This document shows positions 51,501 through 64,000 of a DNA stretch of 64,000 nucleotides, in pieces. The translations under genes were made by a program, and so were the position numbers. Origin of the DNA: Oreocharis arfaki (Eukaryota > Chordata > Aves > Passeriformes > Paramythiidae); NCBI GenBank assembly GCA_013398015.1, contig VZRR01013741.1, forward strand, positions 105,749 to 169,748, in the 5' to 3' direction. Every line of letters begins with the position of its first letter. Positions within the stretch are counted from its first letter, which is position 1. The notes below the pieces were generated by a model. The model had not been told where the DNA came from. It made no database searches and saw only the letters and a list, made by a program, of their open reading frames with translations.

Positions 51501-54500
51501 CCAATACACTGAAAACCTGAGAGCCTAAGAACCCCTGACAGTTCACATCAACTCAAAAGCTGTTCCACTGACATTTGATAAGAGATTGTTGCAGCAGCAA
51601 TATTTGGAACACGACAGGAATTAAACAAGGGCTTGATTCCCTTTCTATGGATAAAATGTACAATAATCATTTTCCTACAAGTGTGCAGAGATAGCAAACT
51701 GTGTGTGTATGTGTTATGCTTTTCTTTTTCAGTATTCATTTCCCCCCTCCTCGATCAAACTAATGGAAGTATTAAAGCTTGTGAACAACTATGGTAGCTT
51801 CAAATCAGACCACTTCAGTTTGGTGAGCACTTTCAATTGAAAGTACACGCTCCAGCAATTCCTCTCGACTAAATACAAAATACTTTCCTTTGCAGCTGCC
51901 CAGAATAATACAGGATTTGAGCTCTCTTAACTCTTACTCTCCAAACTCCAAGGGGAAAATATTATTGCATGCTGAGAGTCATTACAGCGATTCCTGCCAA
52001 GCTATGAAAAAACCCTGTAGTTTTACTGGTCTGTGCTGATAGTTTCTGAGCAATAATGGAGATTTTGGGGGGATTTGTAGATGAGTGTTTCTGAGCACTT
52101 GCACAGCCTGTGTGTGAGCGGGTGGGTGACCGTGTCACCCTGCACCAGGCTGTACCTGCTCCAAGGCCTGCAGATGTCATTGGTAGCTCTGTTTATTTCA
52201 AAGACTGTCCATGTTTGCAGTAGGTAAAATGGCTTTCCAAGCTGGCAGGAAGAGCCTGCTCCTGGGGAGTGCTAAGGTGCTGCTGGAGGGAAGAGGAATG
52301 GAATCTTTCAAATATGTAAAACTGTGTTTTGAACACATGTAGACAATAATGAACAGAAGTCTTGTAACATTTCAGTAAAGCACAATGAGAGTTTACAACC
52401 CAATGAGTGCCTCTATATCTCACCTACCTGGAAACTTCTCAGGGTTTCGACTGGATAGGCCAACTTTTTCCAAGCATTTCTCCTACCAAGAATGAGCAAC
52501 TGCTGAAAAACGTCACCACTCCCAACCAACTCCCACACCTTCCCGGGAAGAACACACTTGATTATATGAAATACATGAAAATAATATTAGAACACACTTA
52601 CCATACGCGGTGGAGGAGAATGCTGGGCAGCTTTCGCCTATTCCAACTCATTCCCTTGGCTATTGCACTCCGTAACACCAAATCCTGAGGAGCTGCTCAG
52701 GGCTTTTGCTGCATTCAGGTGCTGCTTTCACATTGCACCTGGATTCTCCCTGCTCCCACACTGCCAAGCCTCTGGTTTAGCCCTGGAGCGGAAAGTCAGA
52801 GCCAGCAACCAACATCACTAACAGGAGACACAGAGTGCCCACACTGGGAACTCGTCCCACCAGCACCTTCCTCTTGGTTTCCAAGTCACAGCAAAATAAA
52901 TGGTATAGAACAAACCTTTCCCGGAGTTACAAGGGACTCGTCAGGCAGTATTTCACCTGTGTGTGACTTTACACAGTCACTGTGCACACAAATCAAGCCT
53001 GACAGTTACATCAATGCAAAGTGACTGTAACTGGACACAAGCAGTCTCTTAAAACAAAAGTAAATTACCTAGAAACACGTAAATAAGTCCTGAGGCTACC
53101 CTGCACCCCCCTACATCTCTCCTTCCATGGTCCATTGCTTGATTTAGAGTTTTCAGTCCTTACACCACTACTTTCCATTTTCTGCATGGATTATTTATTT
53201 TACATCCAAAAAAAAAAAGCCAAAGGAAAAAGAATAAAGGTAATACCTTAGCAAAAGATGAAACCATATGTTCTTTCTTTGTGATGTTAAATCCACTCTG
53301 GGAGCAAAAAAGGTAATTCAGTCTCTTTTATCTTGAAGATACTGAGTAAATTATATCTCTGTCTAATCAGTTAAGTGATTTTCATACTTCACGGATACTT
53401 CACAAGGAACTTTTCTGAAGGCTCTGAAAAACATGCAGCCGTGAAAAAAGCATTAGCAAGAGGGTAGGATGTGTGAGAAATAAGTGAATAAATAAGACCC
53501 AAGTTGTGATTCCTGTATGAGAAGCAAGCACTCAGCCCTCTGCAGCCAGGGTGTGCTGCCAAAGCAGGTGGATTAAGAGACCAAAAGGGATTTTTTGTAA
53601 GTTTTGAGGGTTGACCAATATGGCATAATTAAAAGATTTCATACTGACTGAATAAAAACCTGTAAGGAAAGCTCCTATTTACCACAAAAGCTGGCTCTTG
53701 GTGATTTGTGTGTGTGCACTACGGTACAAGAAATAATTTTCTTTGAATGCTGACATTTTTACAGGACTTTCTTTTGCCATGTGCTAACTTTACTTACTAC
53801 AAACACAGTATGTGTGCGAGCTGGTTTTTTTGGAAGATAATATAATAACTGGAAAAAAATGTATACTCTCTCTTCCCAGTGTTTTCCCCAGTGCTTTCCA
53901 TAGCTTGCTTTGTATTATTTCCTGAACGGTGAATACTATTGCATAGCTATCTGCTAACTGTCATCTGCTTTTACTTTAGTCATTCTGGAAGACTTGGCAG
54001 CTGGGTTTAATTGTTTGTACACCCAATTTAACTGGTAACTCATAACATGCAGATCAGCTAAGTGACAAAAAGAAAAGGTCAGGACAATCAGGACAATTTT
54101 TAAAGAGCATTATTTAGTGCAATCAAGTATTTTTTAATACTCTGCCCTTCTACATTACTACAATTTTCTGTTTTAAAGTCATTCATCGCAAGAAAATGAT
54201 TCAAGATACCTTAAATATGAAATACCTTAAGGTATTTTCTTAGGTTTAATATATTTGGGAAAGTTGTGTCAGAATCATATTGGTTGACTTTTATCCCAGT
54301 TCTATTCAATTTTGAAGTTTAACTCAGCAATTAATTTGCCTCATGAAATTCGTATTACTTCAGTATTATATAACAGAAACTCGTAAGTCAGAGTTCTGCA
54401 TAAAAATTACAGACAAAATTACTGACCAACTCTTTCCTGCCATGCCTCACTGTTCACACGTATCCACAACCACACTACTATACAGGTATTTTTTTAAACT

Positions 54501-55242
54501 GTATGAGACCTCTCTGATGGTTTCACCTAAATCAACACCAGCGGGATAAATAGGAAGTTCAGGGTTATGTGGTTATTGCAGTTGCCAGGATTGGAAAAAA
54601 AACCTGCCATTTCCAATAGAGAAATGAGAACATTCAGTGAGACCAATAAATAAGTAACACCTGTACTGCCTAAAAGCAAAATAATTTTGAAAGTAACGAG
54701 CTTAAAAAGTGCTTGCTAGTTGTACTGCAAACTTGAGGGCAAAATGAGATTAAAGCCCAAGAGCAGAGCAGTGATGCCAGCACAGGTGTCAGTGTACACC
54801 CCTGGCTGTACTGCCTGTGTTACCTTCTCTTTAAGGGCACCCTGAGGAGCCCTAAAGCTGCAGCACGGTTTATCCAAACCAAAGCTGAGGCCCTGCATCA
54901 TCCAAGGAACACTGACACACAGGGAGGGTGAAGTCAGCAATACAGTTCTGAACTGCTCTTACACCCTGTAGATTTTTGGGCTGTTGCAATGAAGGCCTCT
55001 CCGTCTGGCAAAGTTAGCACAGCTCGGCCTCTCCAGGGCAGCCTCCTGGCTCCTCCATGGTGTCTTCTCCACAGAAAAGAACGAAACAGGGTGCTGAGGA
55101 CCCCGTCCATGTCAAGGACATTTTAGATAAGGTGATATCCAAGAACTTGCAGCAGTAACAGAAAACGTGTTTTGTGCACTGATGAGGTCAATACACCTGT
55201 GCAGTAAGGCTGAGCAGCTCAAGGGGCTGCCTGCAAGAGTAT
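48542..55242. other. Intergenic, mostly unique sequence
   Basis: AT-rich, with a strongly AT-biased patch at about 49005-49095 and a palindrome at 54220-54237. Only short open frames without recognisable domains. No gene or RNA supported. Confidence 0.65.
54220..54237. repeat. Perfect 18-bp palindrome
   Basis: AAATACCTTAAGGTATTT, a spacer-free palindrome in AT-rich intergenic DNA. Function unknown. Confidence 0.85.
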
Positions 55243-55386
55243 TCACAGGAACACAGAACAGTCTGGGTTGGAAGGCACCTTACAGACCATCTATCCCACT
55301 TCCTGCCATGGGCAGGGACACCGTGTACTGGAGCAGGTTGCTCCAAGCCCCGTCCAACCAGGCTTTGGACTCTTCCAGAGATGTGT
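55243..55386 (-). mobile_element. CR1 LINE 3'-end fragment (minus)
   Basis: It contains CTGGGTTGGAAGGCACCTTA, then CTGCCATGGGCAGGGACACC, GGTTGCTCCAAGCCCCGTCC and GACTCTTCCAGAGATG, the reverse complement of the same CR1 3' blocks seen in plus orientation at 31693 and 38453. Octamers are decayed to ACAGGAACACAGAACAG. Confidence 0.93.
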
Positions 55387-55635
55387 CCTGGGTAACTGTA
55401 CCCCAGCAAGGCTCTGCTTAAAGGAAAAGCCTGTGTTTGGATTTGCCCTGAATGTCCCTGCAGCTGTGAAACGTGGATGGCAGTGCTGCTGGAACCAGCT
55501 CTCTTGTGAGGTTTCCTGTACTCTCTGCTAGCAGTACTGCCAAGAATATTCCTTAGACAGCTTTTTTGCAGTGACTTGGAATTTCACACTCTAGATGAAA
55601 GCAATTCAAAAGCAATTTGAGAAGCAGAGTTTAAA

Positions 55636-55685
55636 AGAAATAGAGTATTTCAGATTAGTTAGAAATAGAGTATTTCAGATTAGTT
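55636..55685. repeat. Exact 25-bp tandem duplication
   Basis: A 25-bp unit beginning AGAAATAGAGTATTTCAGAT is repeated twice without mismatch (55636-55660 and 55661-55685). Probably recent. Confidence 0.95.
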
Positions 55686-56333
55686 TGTTAGACCGAAGAA
55701 ATGAGCAGGCTTAAAGGGAAAGATTCCTTCTTTTGGAATCCAGAATGCATCTTACAGACCCAGAATGTCTCTGGATCTCTGCCTATAGCTGGAAACAACT
55801 GAAGTGGTACAGTAGCATAGCTGGCTTATCCATGCTTTGAAAAAGCACTGTCCTCTCTTAGCCTGGGGAAATGAAGATCTGTAAGGATTTTATCCTCTAC
55901 ATGAACTCCACATCTGGCACTGTATTTTGTTTCCCCCACAAAACTCCAGGCAGGAGAAAGCTCAGCTCCCCACAACCTGAGGGAAAGGTCACCGGTCTCC
56001 AAAGAAACCTCCCAAAGCAGCCTCCAGTCCATGTGTGTGATGCCTCACATGAGAACTATTTCCACCTCCAGCTTCCCTAAGGACATCTGCCTCACTTCTG
56101 ACTTCTTTTTGTACAAACCACCTCTTCGTCAGCAGCTGAAAAACAAGGAGACGTGTTGGAGTCAGCTCTGGAGCTGCTCCCGAGCGCCTGCATGTGCCTC
56201 ATGCCAAAGAGTTCCAGTGCTTGGGTTTCATGTGGAATATTGTCTGTGGTGTCACCACAGGCACAGCTTCCAAGTCCTGCAGATTTAATGAGCCTGAGCA
56301 CACTTCTTGCATCCCCAGGCACTGGTTCCAGCA

Positions 56334-56356
56334 CAGGTTCCAGCAGCTGGAACCTG
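56334..56356. repeat. Inverted repeat, 11-bp arms
   Basis: CAGGTTCCAGC and its exact reverse complement are separated by one base. A nearby GGTTCCAGCA (56324-56333) gives a third copy of the half-site. Confidence 0.9.
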
Positions 56357-59300
56357 AAACAAATATTCCAAGCTTCATTTCCGAAGGCTGGTATGTAGAG
56401 AGGGCCTAGCACAAGCCATCAACACCCAGAGGTCACTGATTTAGGAGGATTTATGGGTGGAAAAGTAGAGGTGCCCAAAGTCCAGGATCAAGAGGCTTAA
56501 TACAACTATTTGTCTTACTATGAGAGTAACTTTCTTAACATTGTATCATAACACAAGTGTCTTGGATAATGTTTTGTTGCCTAAATATCTGGTTTTGTAC
56601 AAAATATACACATAGACAGTGATTGAGAATACATTAAAGTCATCTGCTCATATAAAAATCCACATGAATGATTTTGTTGTTTGGAGTTCTTCATTGAGAA
56701 CTGGATGAAGAATCAACATCTTTCCTGCTTTACAAGCCAATTCTATCTGTATTTTTTCCCAAAGGCCGAGTGTGTAAAGCCAGAGCCTTCATTTGAGGGG
56801 AACTCTGTCATTATCTTCCATCTCCTGCTTCTGCATTATTCTACATTTCACAGCCCAGAAACTTATAGGTCCAGCTGAACAATCCTTGGAGCATCTTCCC
56901 TTATTCCAAGGGCTGGTTATTATTCTCCCAGAGGGGCAGAGAGCCAGTACAAGATGCAATCCCACCTTTTCTCTCATGCTCCTCCAGTGCCTGTTCTTCA
57001 CAAGAGCTGCTGCTAAACTTTTCTAAGAGGAACACAGGAGGAAGAAGTCACAGCCACAGTATTCGTGGAGAATATGAAAAGAAATGTACTTTTCAGGAAG
57101 AACACAGCTCTGGCAGGAATGGGAACCCATCAGAGTGAATAATTTTTACTCACTGAACTTAGTAGAGAAATGGGGGAAAAGGGGTAAGTGTGAAAATACT
57201 TCCTTATCTCATTTTATAAAGTATAGCTAAACCTTCTCAGGACTCCTTTAAAAGCTGTATGAAGCATTTAGTGGAGATAAAAGTTTCTGGACAAGCACTC
57301 AGCAGAGAAAAACCACACAAGAAGAAAACCCATGGTCTGATTTAACACTGGCAGCAAGGCCACCACTAACTGTGTTCCCAAGTGCCACACCTACACAGCT
57401 TTTAAATCCCTCCAGTAATAATGACTCAAATAAAGCCATGGCTATGAAAATGTCTGAATAAAGTATTTTTCATAAAAGTTACTCTGGTCATTCTGAAGAG
57501 AAAGCACCTTCAAGAAGATCAAAAAGCAACCTGGCACGCTTCTAAACTGGAAATCCTTTGAAGAGAATGAGCCTAATTGATGACAAGCACCAAGAGCTGA
57601 GGGGGAGGGAGGGGAACTGAACGTGGCAGGGGTAAAAGTCAGAGCAGAAGACCAGCACATACCCCAAGATTTCAGTGCCGAGTGTTGAATACCTGCCCAG
57701 CTCAGTGGTTCTGGGATGAATCAATAAATGCAGCTGTCTCTGGAGAGGGCGGTAACAGTGTTTACCCACCTCCATCCTGCACTGACTCATCTCCCTGCCG
57801 TGCTGCTGCAAGTTGGCCTCTGCTGGGGAGGAAAGCTTGGCAGGAAAAGGTTCCTCTCTTGCTCAAGGTCTTTGTGCTGACTAGCAAGGGCCGAGTTCCC
57901 CAGCAGGGCTGGAAAAGGTGCCAGGACGTGTAACTCAGTGAGCTTTGCTTTTCTTTCTTGGTCACAAAAAGGAGTTGCTGCCCTGCACTGCACAAGATGT
58001 GAATACCTCCCCTTTACGTACCGGGAAAAAGGGAAGAGCTCCAGAGACAATCTTACCAAGGGCTCCTCTGACACCCTAGCCCAGAGCACTCTGTGTCCTC
58101 TCCCTGTCCCCCATTTAATTTAAAATAAAAAGAATGACTTCACCCTTTCTTTGGAAAAAAATAATAAACTACACAGCATTTTAATGACAAATCCTTACTG
58201 AGATGAGTAATGCTTTGTTGGAGAGCAGCACCTGGACCAGGAGTTTTTTGTGTTTGGTCTCAATCTATGCACACCTTCATGGGGAACACAGAGAATTATA
58301 CGATGATCTGAGGGCTAAACCAGGAAATTAGAATTCAAAAAACAATTAGAAAGAGGGTGCACACGTCTAACGAGCTGACTAATTAAACATTGGAACAATT
58401 CAACAAGATTGGGGCAGATTTTCCATATGGTTTAACATGTTTGTACTTAGACTGCTTCATAACACATATCCGTAGCAAATTTATAAACACCATTTGGTAA
58501 CACAGATTTTTGTTTCAACTTGCAGCCAGAGCACAAATAGATTTAAAGACATTAACAGGAAGGCTAATAGAAAAAATTAATCACACCATGAGCCACACTG
58601 GTGATCCCACGCCCACCTTTCAGACAACACAGGGAGAGTTCAACCAATCTCCAAAAGGGCAGATTGGAACAGAAAAGAAAAGAAAAATAATATTCATAAG
58701 ATATTTATAATTAAAGCCCAAGATTCATTTCCGATGGAAACAGATGGCCAGGCAAAGGCATTGGGGATAATTTAGCTAAAGCCTGTGCTTCAACTTGCTA
58801 ACAAAAGCATGGATTTAATCTTCCATCCAGAGGGTAACCTGTTTATTGCGTATTATGGATCAGGAAACATCTGCATTGCTTAAAAACTGACACACTCACA
58901 GGGCCAGTGCCCAGCCAGCACTGCTGGGAACAGCACTGCTGCCTCCAAGGAAAATAAACTCAAACTGCAAGGGAACTGAACAATGAACAAGACTAGTAAA
59001 ATCCCAGGGAAGAGTGAAAAACTGAGGGCTGGGTGACTCGGGAGAAACCTAATGCGGTGATAACGGGTGGGAGATGCTAGAGATGGCATGGTGAATAAAT
59101 GCAGTGCATTCTATGGACAATAAAAGGTTTGTTTTCCTTTTTTCCTTTGTTTCTTTAAGGTAAACTAAGGAGCCAGTTACAGTATTGCAGTATAAATCTC
59201 GGCACTAGAAACACTCTTCCATACCCGGGGAAGTCTTCTGTCTTGGGAGACAATACAGAAGAGAGTCCCTGACATGGCTTTTCCACTGGGAATACAAAAA

Positions 59301-62300
59301 ACTGTTGATAACTTTACACCTGAACTGGCTTTCCTTCCATCTACCCTCCCTGGAAGGAACAATTCTGGTTCCCTGCTGTCACACCTACCTCAGAAATTGC
59401 CCAAATGCCCCTTTAAACCAGTGTGCCTCTCACCTGGACCGGTGCACAGCAAGAACTACAAACTCTCAGACCTGCTCTACTCTCATTATTAAAGCTGTTA
59501 ATGTTTCCAGCAGTACTGACTCCCTTGCAGTGCAACATGACTTCTGTTTATATGTTCTGAAAGTACTTGGTGAAAAAAAAGTGTACAAAATAAATGATCT
59601 TTGGGGAAAAAATATCACCAGGCAATTACTGACTGAATAACTCTGGAATTAGAAGAGAGACTGACTGAATTTCCTCATTCAGCAGTGACAAACCAGCACA
59701 TTGCACTTGGAACCAGGAAAACCAGAATGAGGATTTGCCCAGAACTATAGAAATGGAGCAGCTATTTTATGGCACTGATTACTCACCTCTAAGATCTTCA
59801 ACATGTTCTGTTGGGAAATGCAACCACTGAAACACTCCTGCTATGCATGAGACCCTGAGGGCCATATCTGAATAAGTGCAGTATCTCTGATTCCAATTAG
59901 TGGGAATTAAACAGAGCCTACCCTCTGGAATCAGGAAATGGGGAAAGTGACTTGTGAAAATATAATCCTTAGAGAAGCACAGGTATATTTTTCCCAAATT
60001 AGACATTATAGGCATGGCTGCTGTGAGCATATTACGGGATATAAAATACAATGAGAAAGTTTATTCTGGATCCTTTTTCTTTTTCACATTTTAACCTTCT
60101 GCTTTGCACAGGCAGCTCTTATAAAACCGCTGTAGGGGTTGAGACAGAGAATGGAAATGCTCTGAGAAAACATTAAATCCTTTTTCTGAGTTAGATTCAA
60201 ACTTCAGTGTTTGGGGTTTTTTTTTTCTTTCTAAGAATAAACAACACCTAAGGAGTAAAAGATTGCCTCACACAGAACAACAAAAATAGCCACAAACTCC
60301 ACAGCCAGTTCCCTGCCTTGGAGTGCCATCCCGAGCCCAGAGCAGCAGGGGATGCTCTAGGCTCAGTGCAGCCCACAGGGTTTTCTCCTCAGGAGGTGAT
60401 ATTCCTGTACATCATCTGAAGGACACTAATACTGGAATATCTTATTTACTTTTGATGTCCACATTTTTCACAGTCTACTGAAAATCTGGAGAAGGTGTGC
60501 AAAAAACCTTCCGCTCCTCCTTGGGAACTAGAGAAAGTGCCATACAATGATTAGACTCTAAGGAGCCAATCTGTTCAGCTTCTAAAAAAAATACTCAAAG
60601 TTGGAATACAGATGTACAATCATGACAGGAAAACACCAGGTGCCAAAGGACTCTTCATCTTGGGGATAAAAATAACATAAAGCTGGAATCTGTAGCCAGA
60701 CCAAAAATCAAACTAGAAAGAAGGCATTTATACCTTTAACTCAGATATTAACTACTGCAAGAGGTTTACAATGGGAAGCAATGGATTTTTCATATTTTTC
60801 TGATCTAAGTCAGAACTGGATGCTTTTCTTCATGTTAGTTCAAGAAACAGCTAGCTTCTAGTTAAACAGAATTTCCTGGGTGTGAGCAATGAAATGGGAA
60901 TTGAAGAGAAGGATAAGAAACAGCAATCTGAACCCCGTGCCTTTGGCAAGACACTGTATTTCAGAAGGCCACTGTGTAAGCAGACAGGACAGTGAGAATG
61001 GTTATTGTATGCTTATGAATTCAGCTGAATTTAGGATTATGCTATAGGAAATGTTTCCTGTGTGCCTCTGAGGAACCACCATGGCTAACTCAAGAAAGAC
61101 ATGAATCCACCTGGATTTTAAGGACTGTCTCCTAGTACAGGTCCTCATGCTGGTCTCTAGCATGAATGAGAAAGAAACAGATGTCAGTGCGATCTCGGCC
61201 CGCTGAGAATTTTCCACTGATTTTAATATAAGCATCCCACAAGTTCAGTCAGGCCGTGGGATAAGAAGGTGATGGGAGAGAAGGACAGGAATCACAAAGG
61301 GTACCACACTTCATCTCAACTCGCTCATTACCTGGGATAACTGCTGGATCTTGGCACACTCACAGGCTAAGGAGTTGAACGACCACTGGTGAGGGAGGGC
61401 TCTGCGGCTGTGGCAGGGGAAGCAGCACGGCGTGTTCCTCCTCACAAAAAACAGGCACTTCTTGTTCTTCTCTGCTGCCATTCCACGCAGGGGCTTTCTA
61501 AGCAGACTTTCACATCCAATGTTGAAAGCAGAATCAATCATGCAGACTTTTTACTTGCAAAGAGAAGAAAAAAAAAATCTAGCAGCAGTAAAAACCTCAA
61601 AGAAATCCCATCTAAAGACAAAAGGTTGCGAGTTGCTGAAGCCACCTGGGCTGAAGGCCAGAGCCATGTGCTCCCTCTGTACTTTTTCAAACCCTTCTTT
61701 GTGGATTTCTTTCAAATTCTCCACAGCCACACAGTAACAGGAGATCAATTATTTAGGTGTATTAGAAATGGGTCTGCTAAGAGATTGCTTAGGGGTCACT
61801 TGAGAGCCTAAACAACTTGGTAAAGATAAGCACCACTGACCCAATATGCTTTTTATCAACACTAACTATATTCCCTCCATCCAGAGTGACAAAATGGAAT
61901 CTGCTGATGAAAACCAAAACAAAACTGGAACCAATTACTGTAAAAAACATATGCTGTGAAAGAAAGACTTCAGAATGTTGCCCAAAGGTAAGACACCACT
62001 AGTTATGCCCTTCAAGCTTTGCCAATATTCAGAGCTTTGAAGGTTGTGTTTCTTTAGAAGGAAATTAGATGATGACATAGGAAGCATTTCTTTAATGGCA
62101 TACAGTTCACTGTCCCAAAATGCTCCTTTTAAGCAATATGCAATTTCTTCACTCAAAGCCTGACAGCAGTCACAGCTTGGTGCTCTTCATCTTCTCACAG
62201 GGCCATGCTTCCCTGCCTTCTCCAGCCATCTTAAAAAACACAAATACCTCTGGGTTATCTAAAAGGAATTAGTCTCTTGCTTCGGATTTTGGCAAATCCA

Positions 62301-63680
62301 TACAGATATTTTGTCACTAGTGATGTGCATTTACAAACTGTGCCCTGCACACTACTTATGTACAACCATTCCTACACCCAGAGTAAGGCTTTGACTTTCT
62401 CCTGCACGCTGTTCCATGCTGGCTCAGCTTAACTAGCACAAGAAAGCTGCATTTAATGAGGAATAAATATGCCCTTGCCAAGTAATGCTCAAAAGTGATC
62501 TTCTTAAGCAAAGCTAGGGAACAAAAACAAACATCATGGCCTGCACTAATTTCAGGTGATTAAATACTTGACTTTTACTGAGACACTGATGTTTATATGG
62601 AATTACAAAAAAGTATTTTTGAGGCTGCATCGGTATGACATTTCAGGACCCTGTTCTCCCCTCGTTATGAAAATTCAGAATAACAGCTGTTAATCAGTTC
62701 TGTTACTCCAGTCAGAAGCTAAACCTCAGCAACGTTGCCCTGATTATACCTGAAACAAATGAAATTTAGGAAATAACTTTTAACCATATCATGGATTATA
62801 CTTTTGTTGCACCATTAATTCAAACCCAGGTACTTAATTATATCTTCTTCCATGCAGTTATCTGTATTTATATTGGTTTTTATTAGCTTGCTTGGCAGAG
62901 ATGAAAACAGGAAGCATAATTCAGGAACAGAGAACATATTTGTATTTTCACACTGGCCTGTCTGACACAAATCCTCCACTTCATCAAGACCTTGACTTAT
63001 ATTCCACAGAAAGGAAATCACTAACATTATTGAGTACTCCTCTGAACACGAATGGGATGCTGAAGTGGAACTTGTGTTATTCAACTGCTAAATTAAATCT
63101 TATGCTCTTTTTTTCCCCATGGGAATACACATTCTCTGCCTGTTCTTGGAAAGGAGAAAATAAAAGATAGAGAATGGCAATAGAAAAGCTCCTGCTGTCC
63201 CAAGAGCACAGCTGATTAAGTCAGTAGCAAACAGGCACGTTGTATGTCCCAGTGTCTTTGTCTGAGCTAATGTTACCTTTTGGAAAAATGGACCTAATAC
63301 TTACTGGCTGTGTAAATAATACTGTCTGTAGTATGAAGTAAACCAGATTTTACTCATTTTGCCTCAATGCCGCTGATGAATATTCACTGGGTTTAAAGGA
63401 GGATGACAAAAGGAACCTGCATTAATCTGGGAGTGTTACATACTGAAAACCAACACGTACTTCTTCCAGGACTTGGGTACAGTACACATCAAATAGTCAG
63501 CAACGGAACAGTCCTTTGCTCATACATCTCCTTATCTGAAAAAAAAATCCTATAAAACACACCAAAAGTAATTTTTTTTCTTTCTTTTCTCAGAGATTTC
63601 CTGAACTGCATTCAGAGTAGAACCTGGGAGATCCAGCAGCCCCATTTGCACGAAGAACGCCACTAGAAGGAATTTAGTAT

Positions 63681-64000
63681 CTGACACAAAACAGCAGAGT
63701 GACCCACAGCCTGACACAACACGGTGGAGTGACCCATGAGCAGCCACAAAATGGCAGAGTGACCCCACGGCCTCACACAACACAGCAGTGTGATCTCATG
63801 GGCTGACACAAAATGGCAGAGTGAACCACGCTCTTACCAAAATGGCACAATGACCTGCTCCAGTGCCCTTACCCAAAATGGCAGAGTGACCAAGAACCTG
63901 ACACAGAATGGTGGCACGTCCCCACAGCCTGACACAAAATGGCGGAGTGACCCCACAGCCTGATGCAAAATGGCGGAGTTCCCCACAGGCCGACACAAAA
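63681..64000. repeat. Minisatellite, unit about 30-31 bp, with AAAATGGC core
   Basis: About ten and a half tandem units, typically CCTGACACAAAATGGCGGAG then TGACCCCACAG. The left units are degenerate and those from 63901 onward are nearly identical, so the array probably continues beyond the window. Six units carry AAAATGGC: 63748-63757, 63810-63819, 63839-63848, 63875-63884, 63936-63945 and 63967-63976. Units abut without unique spacers, so this is not a CRISPR array. Open frames across it on the minus strand are repeat artefacts. Confidence 0.93.

Larger units (their letters stand above)
55387..63680. other. Intergenic, mostly unique sequence
   Basis: About 8.3 kb between a CR1 fragment and the minisatellite. 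It holds the 25-bp tandem duplication at 55636-55685 and the inverted repeat at 56334-56356. No coding exon of the expected neighbour (ARSJ, whose main exon would show as a long open frame) is visible. Confidence 0.65.

Noticed and set aside
63550..63996. Repetitive open frames at the right edge on the minus strand
   Set aside because: They are translations of the minisatellite. The repeats differ in length and reading frame.
63681..64000. CRISPR-like regular repeats
   Set aside because: Units are contiguous and degenerate with no unique spacers, and the genome is vertebrate. It is a minisatellite.

Overview
The window is vertebrate nuclear DNA, most likely from a bird. The repeats I can recognise are short 3'-end pieces of CR1 LINEs in both orientations, several with traces of the terminal ATTCTRTG-type octamer. 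I see no mammalian SINEs and overall repeat density is low. There is no bacterial-style gene density and no long open frame.

One gene can be supported: the 5' end of CAMK2D (calcium/calmodulin-dependent protein kinase II delta) on the minus strand. Coding exon 1 is at 27148-27209 and coding exon 2 at 26367-26461. They join in frame across a 686-bp intron with consensus splice sites and encode the N-terminus, the glycine-rich ATP loop and the catalytic lysine. The diagnostic stretch C-M-K-I-T-T-G-Q-E-Y points to delta rather than alpha, beta or gamma. Positions 1-26366 then lie in intron 2, and I did not find exon 3.

A GC-rich CpG island (about 26640-28060) covers intron 1, exon 1, the 5' UTR and the upstream promoter. 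It is interrupted by a 319-base assembly gap (27408-27726). Directly beside the gap is a GC-rich tandem repeat in which each of two copies carries a perfect palindromic CRE (TGACGTCA), 60 bp apart. An NRF1-like site, GC boxes and an E-box/palindrome follow. A CR1 fragment sits just upstream of the island.

From 28254 to 63680 I see no gene. This stretch is upstream of CAMK2D and, by the tetrapod gene order I know (ANK2-CAMK2D-ARSJ-UGT8), is probably the CAMK2D-ARSJ intergenic region. It holds five more CR1 fragments, a TA/CA microsatellite, a few small tandem duplications and some palindromes or hairpins. The right edge (63681-64000) is a minisatellite with a unit of about 30-31 bp. Most units contain AAAATGGC, a YY1-like core, and the array runs off the window.

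I found no clearly new gene system. The features most worth a second look are the gap-adjacent CRE repeat in the CAMK2D promoter, the YY1-like minisatellite, a possible antisense promoter in intron 1, and an imperfect hairpin at 37574-37626.
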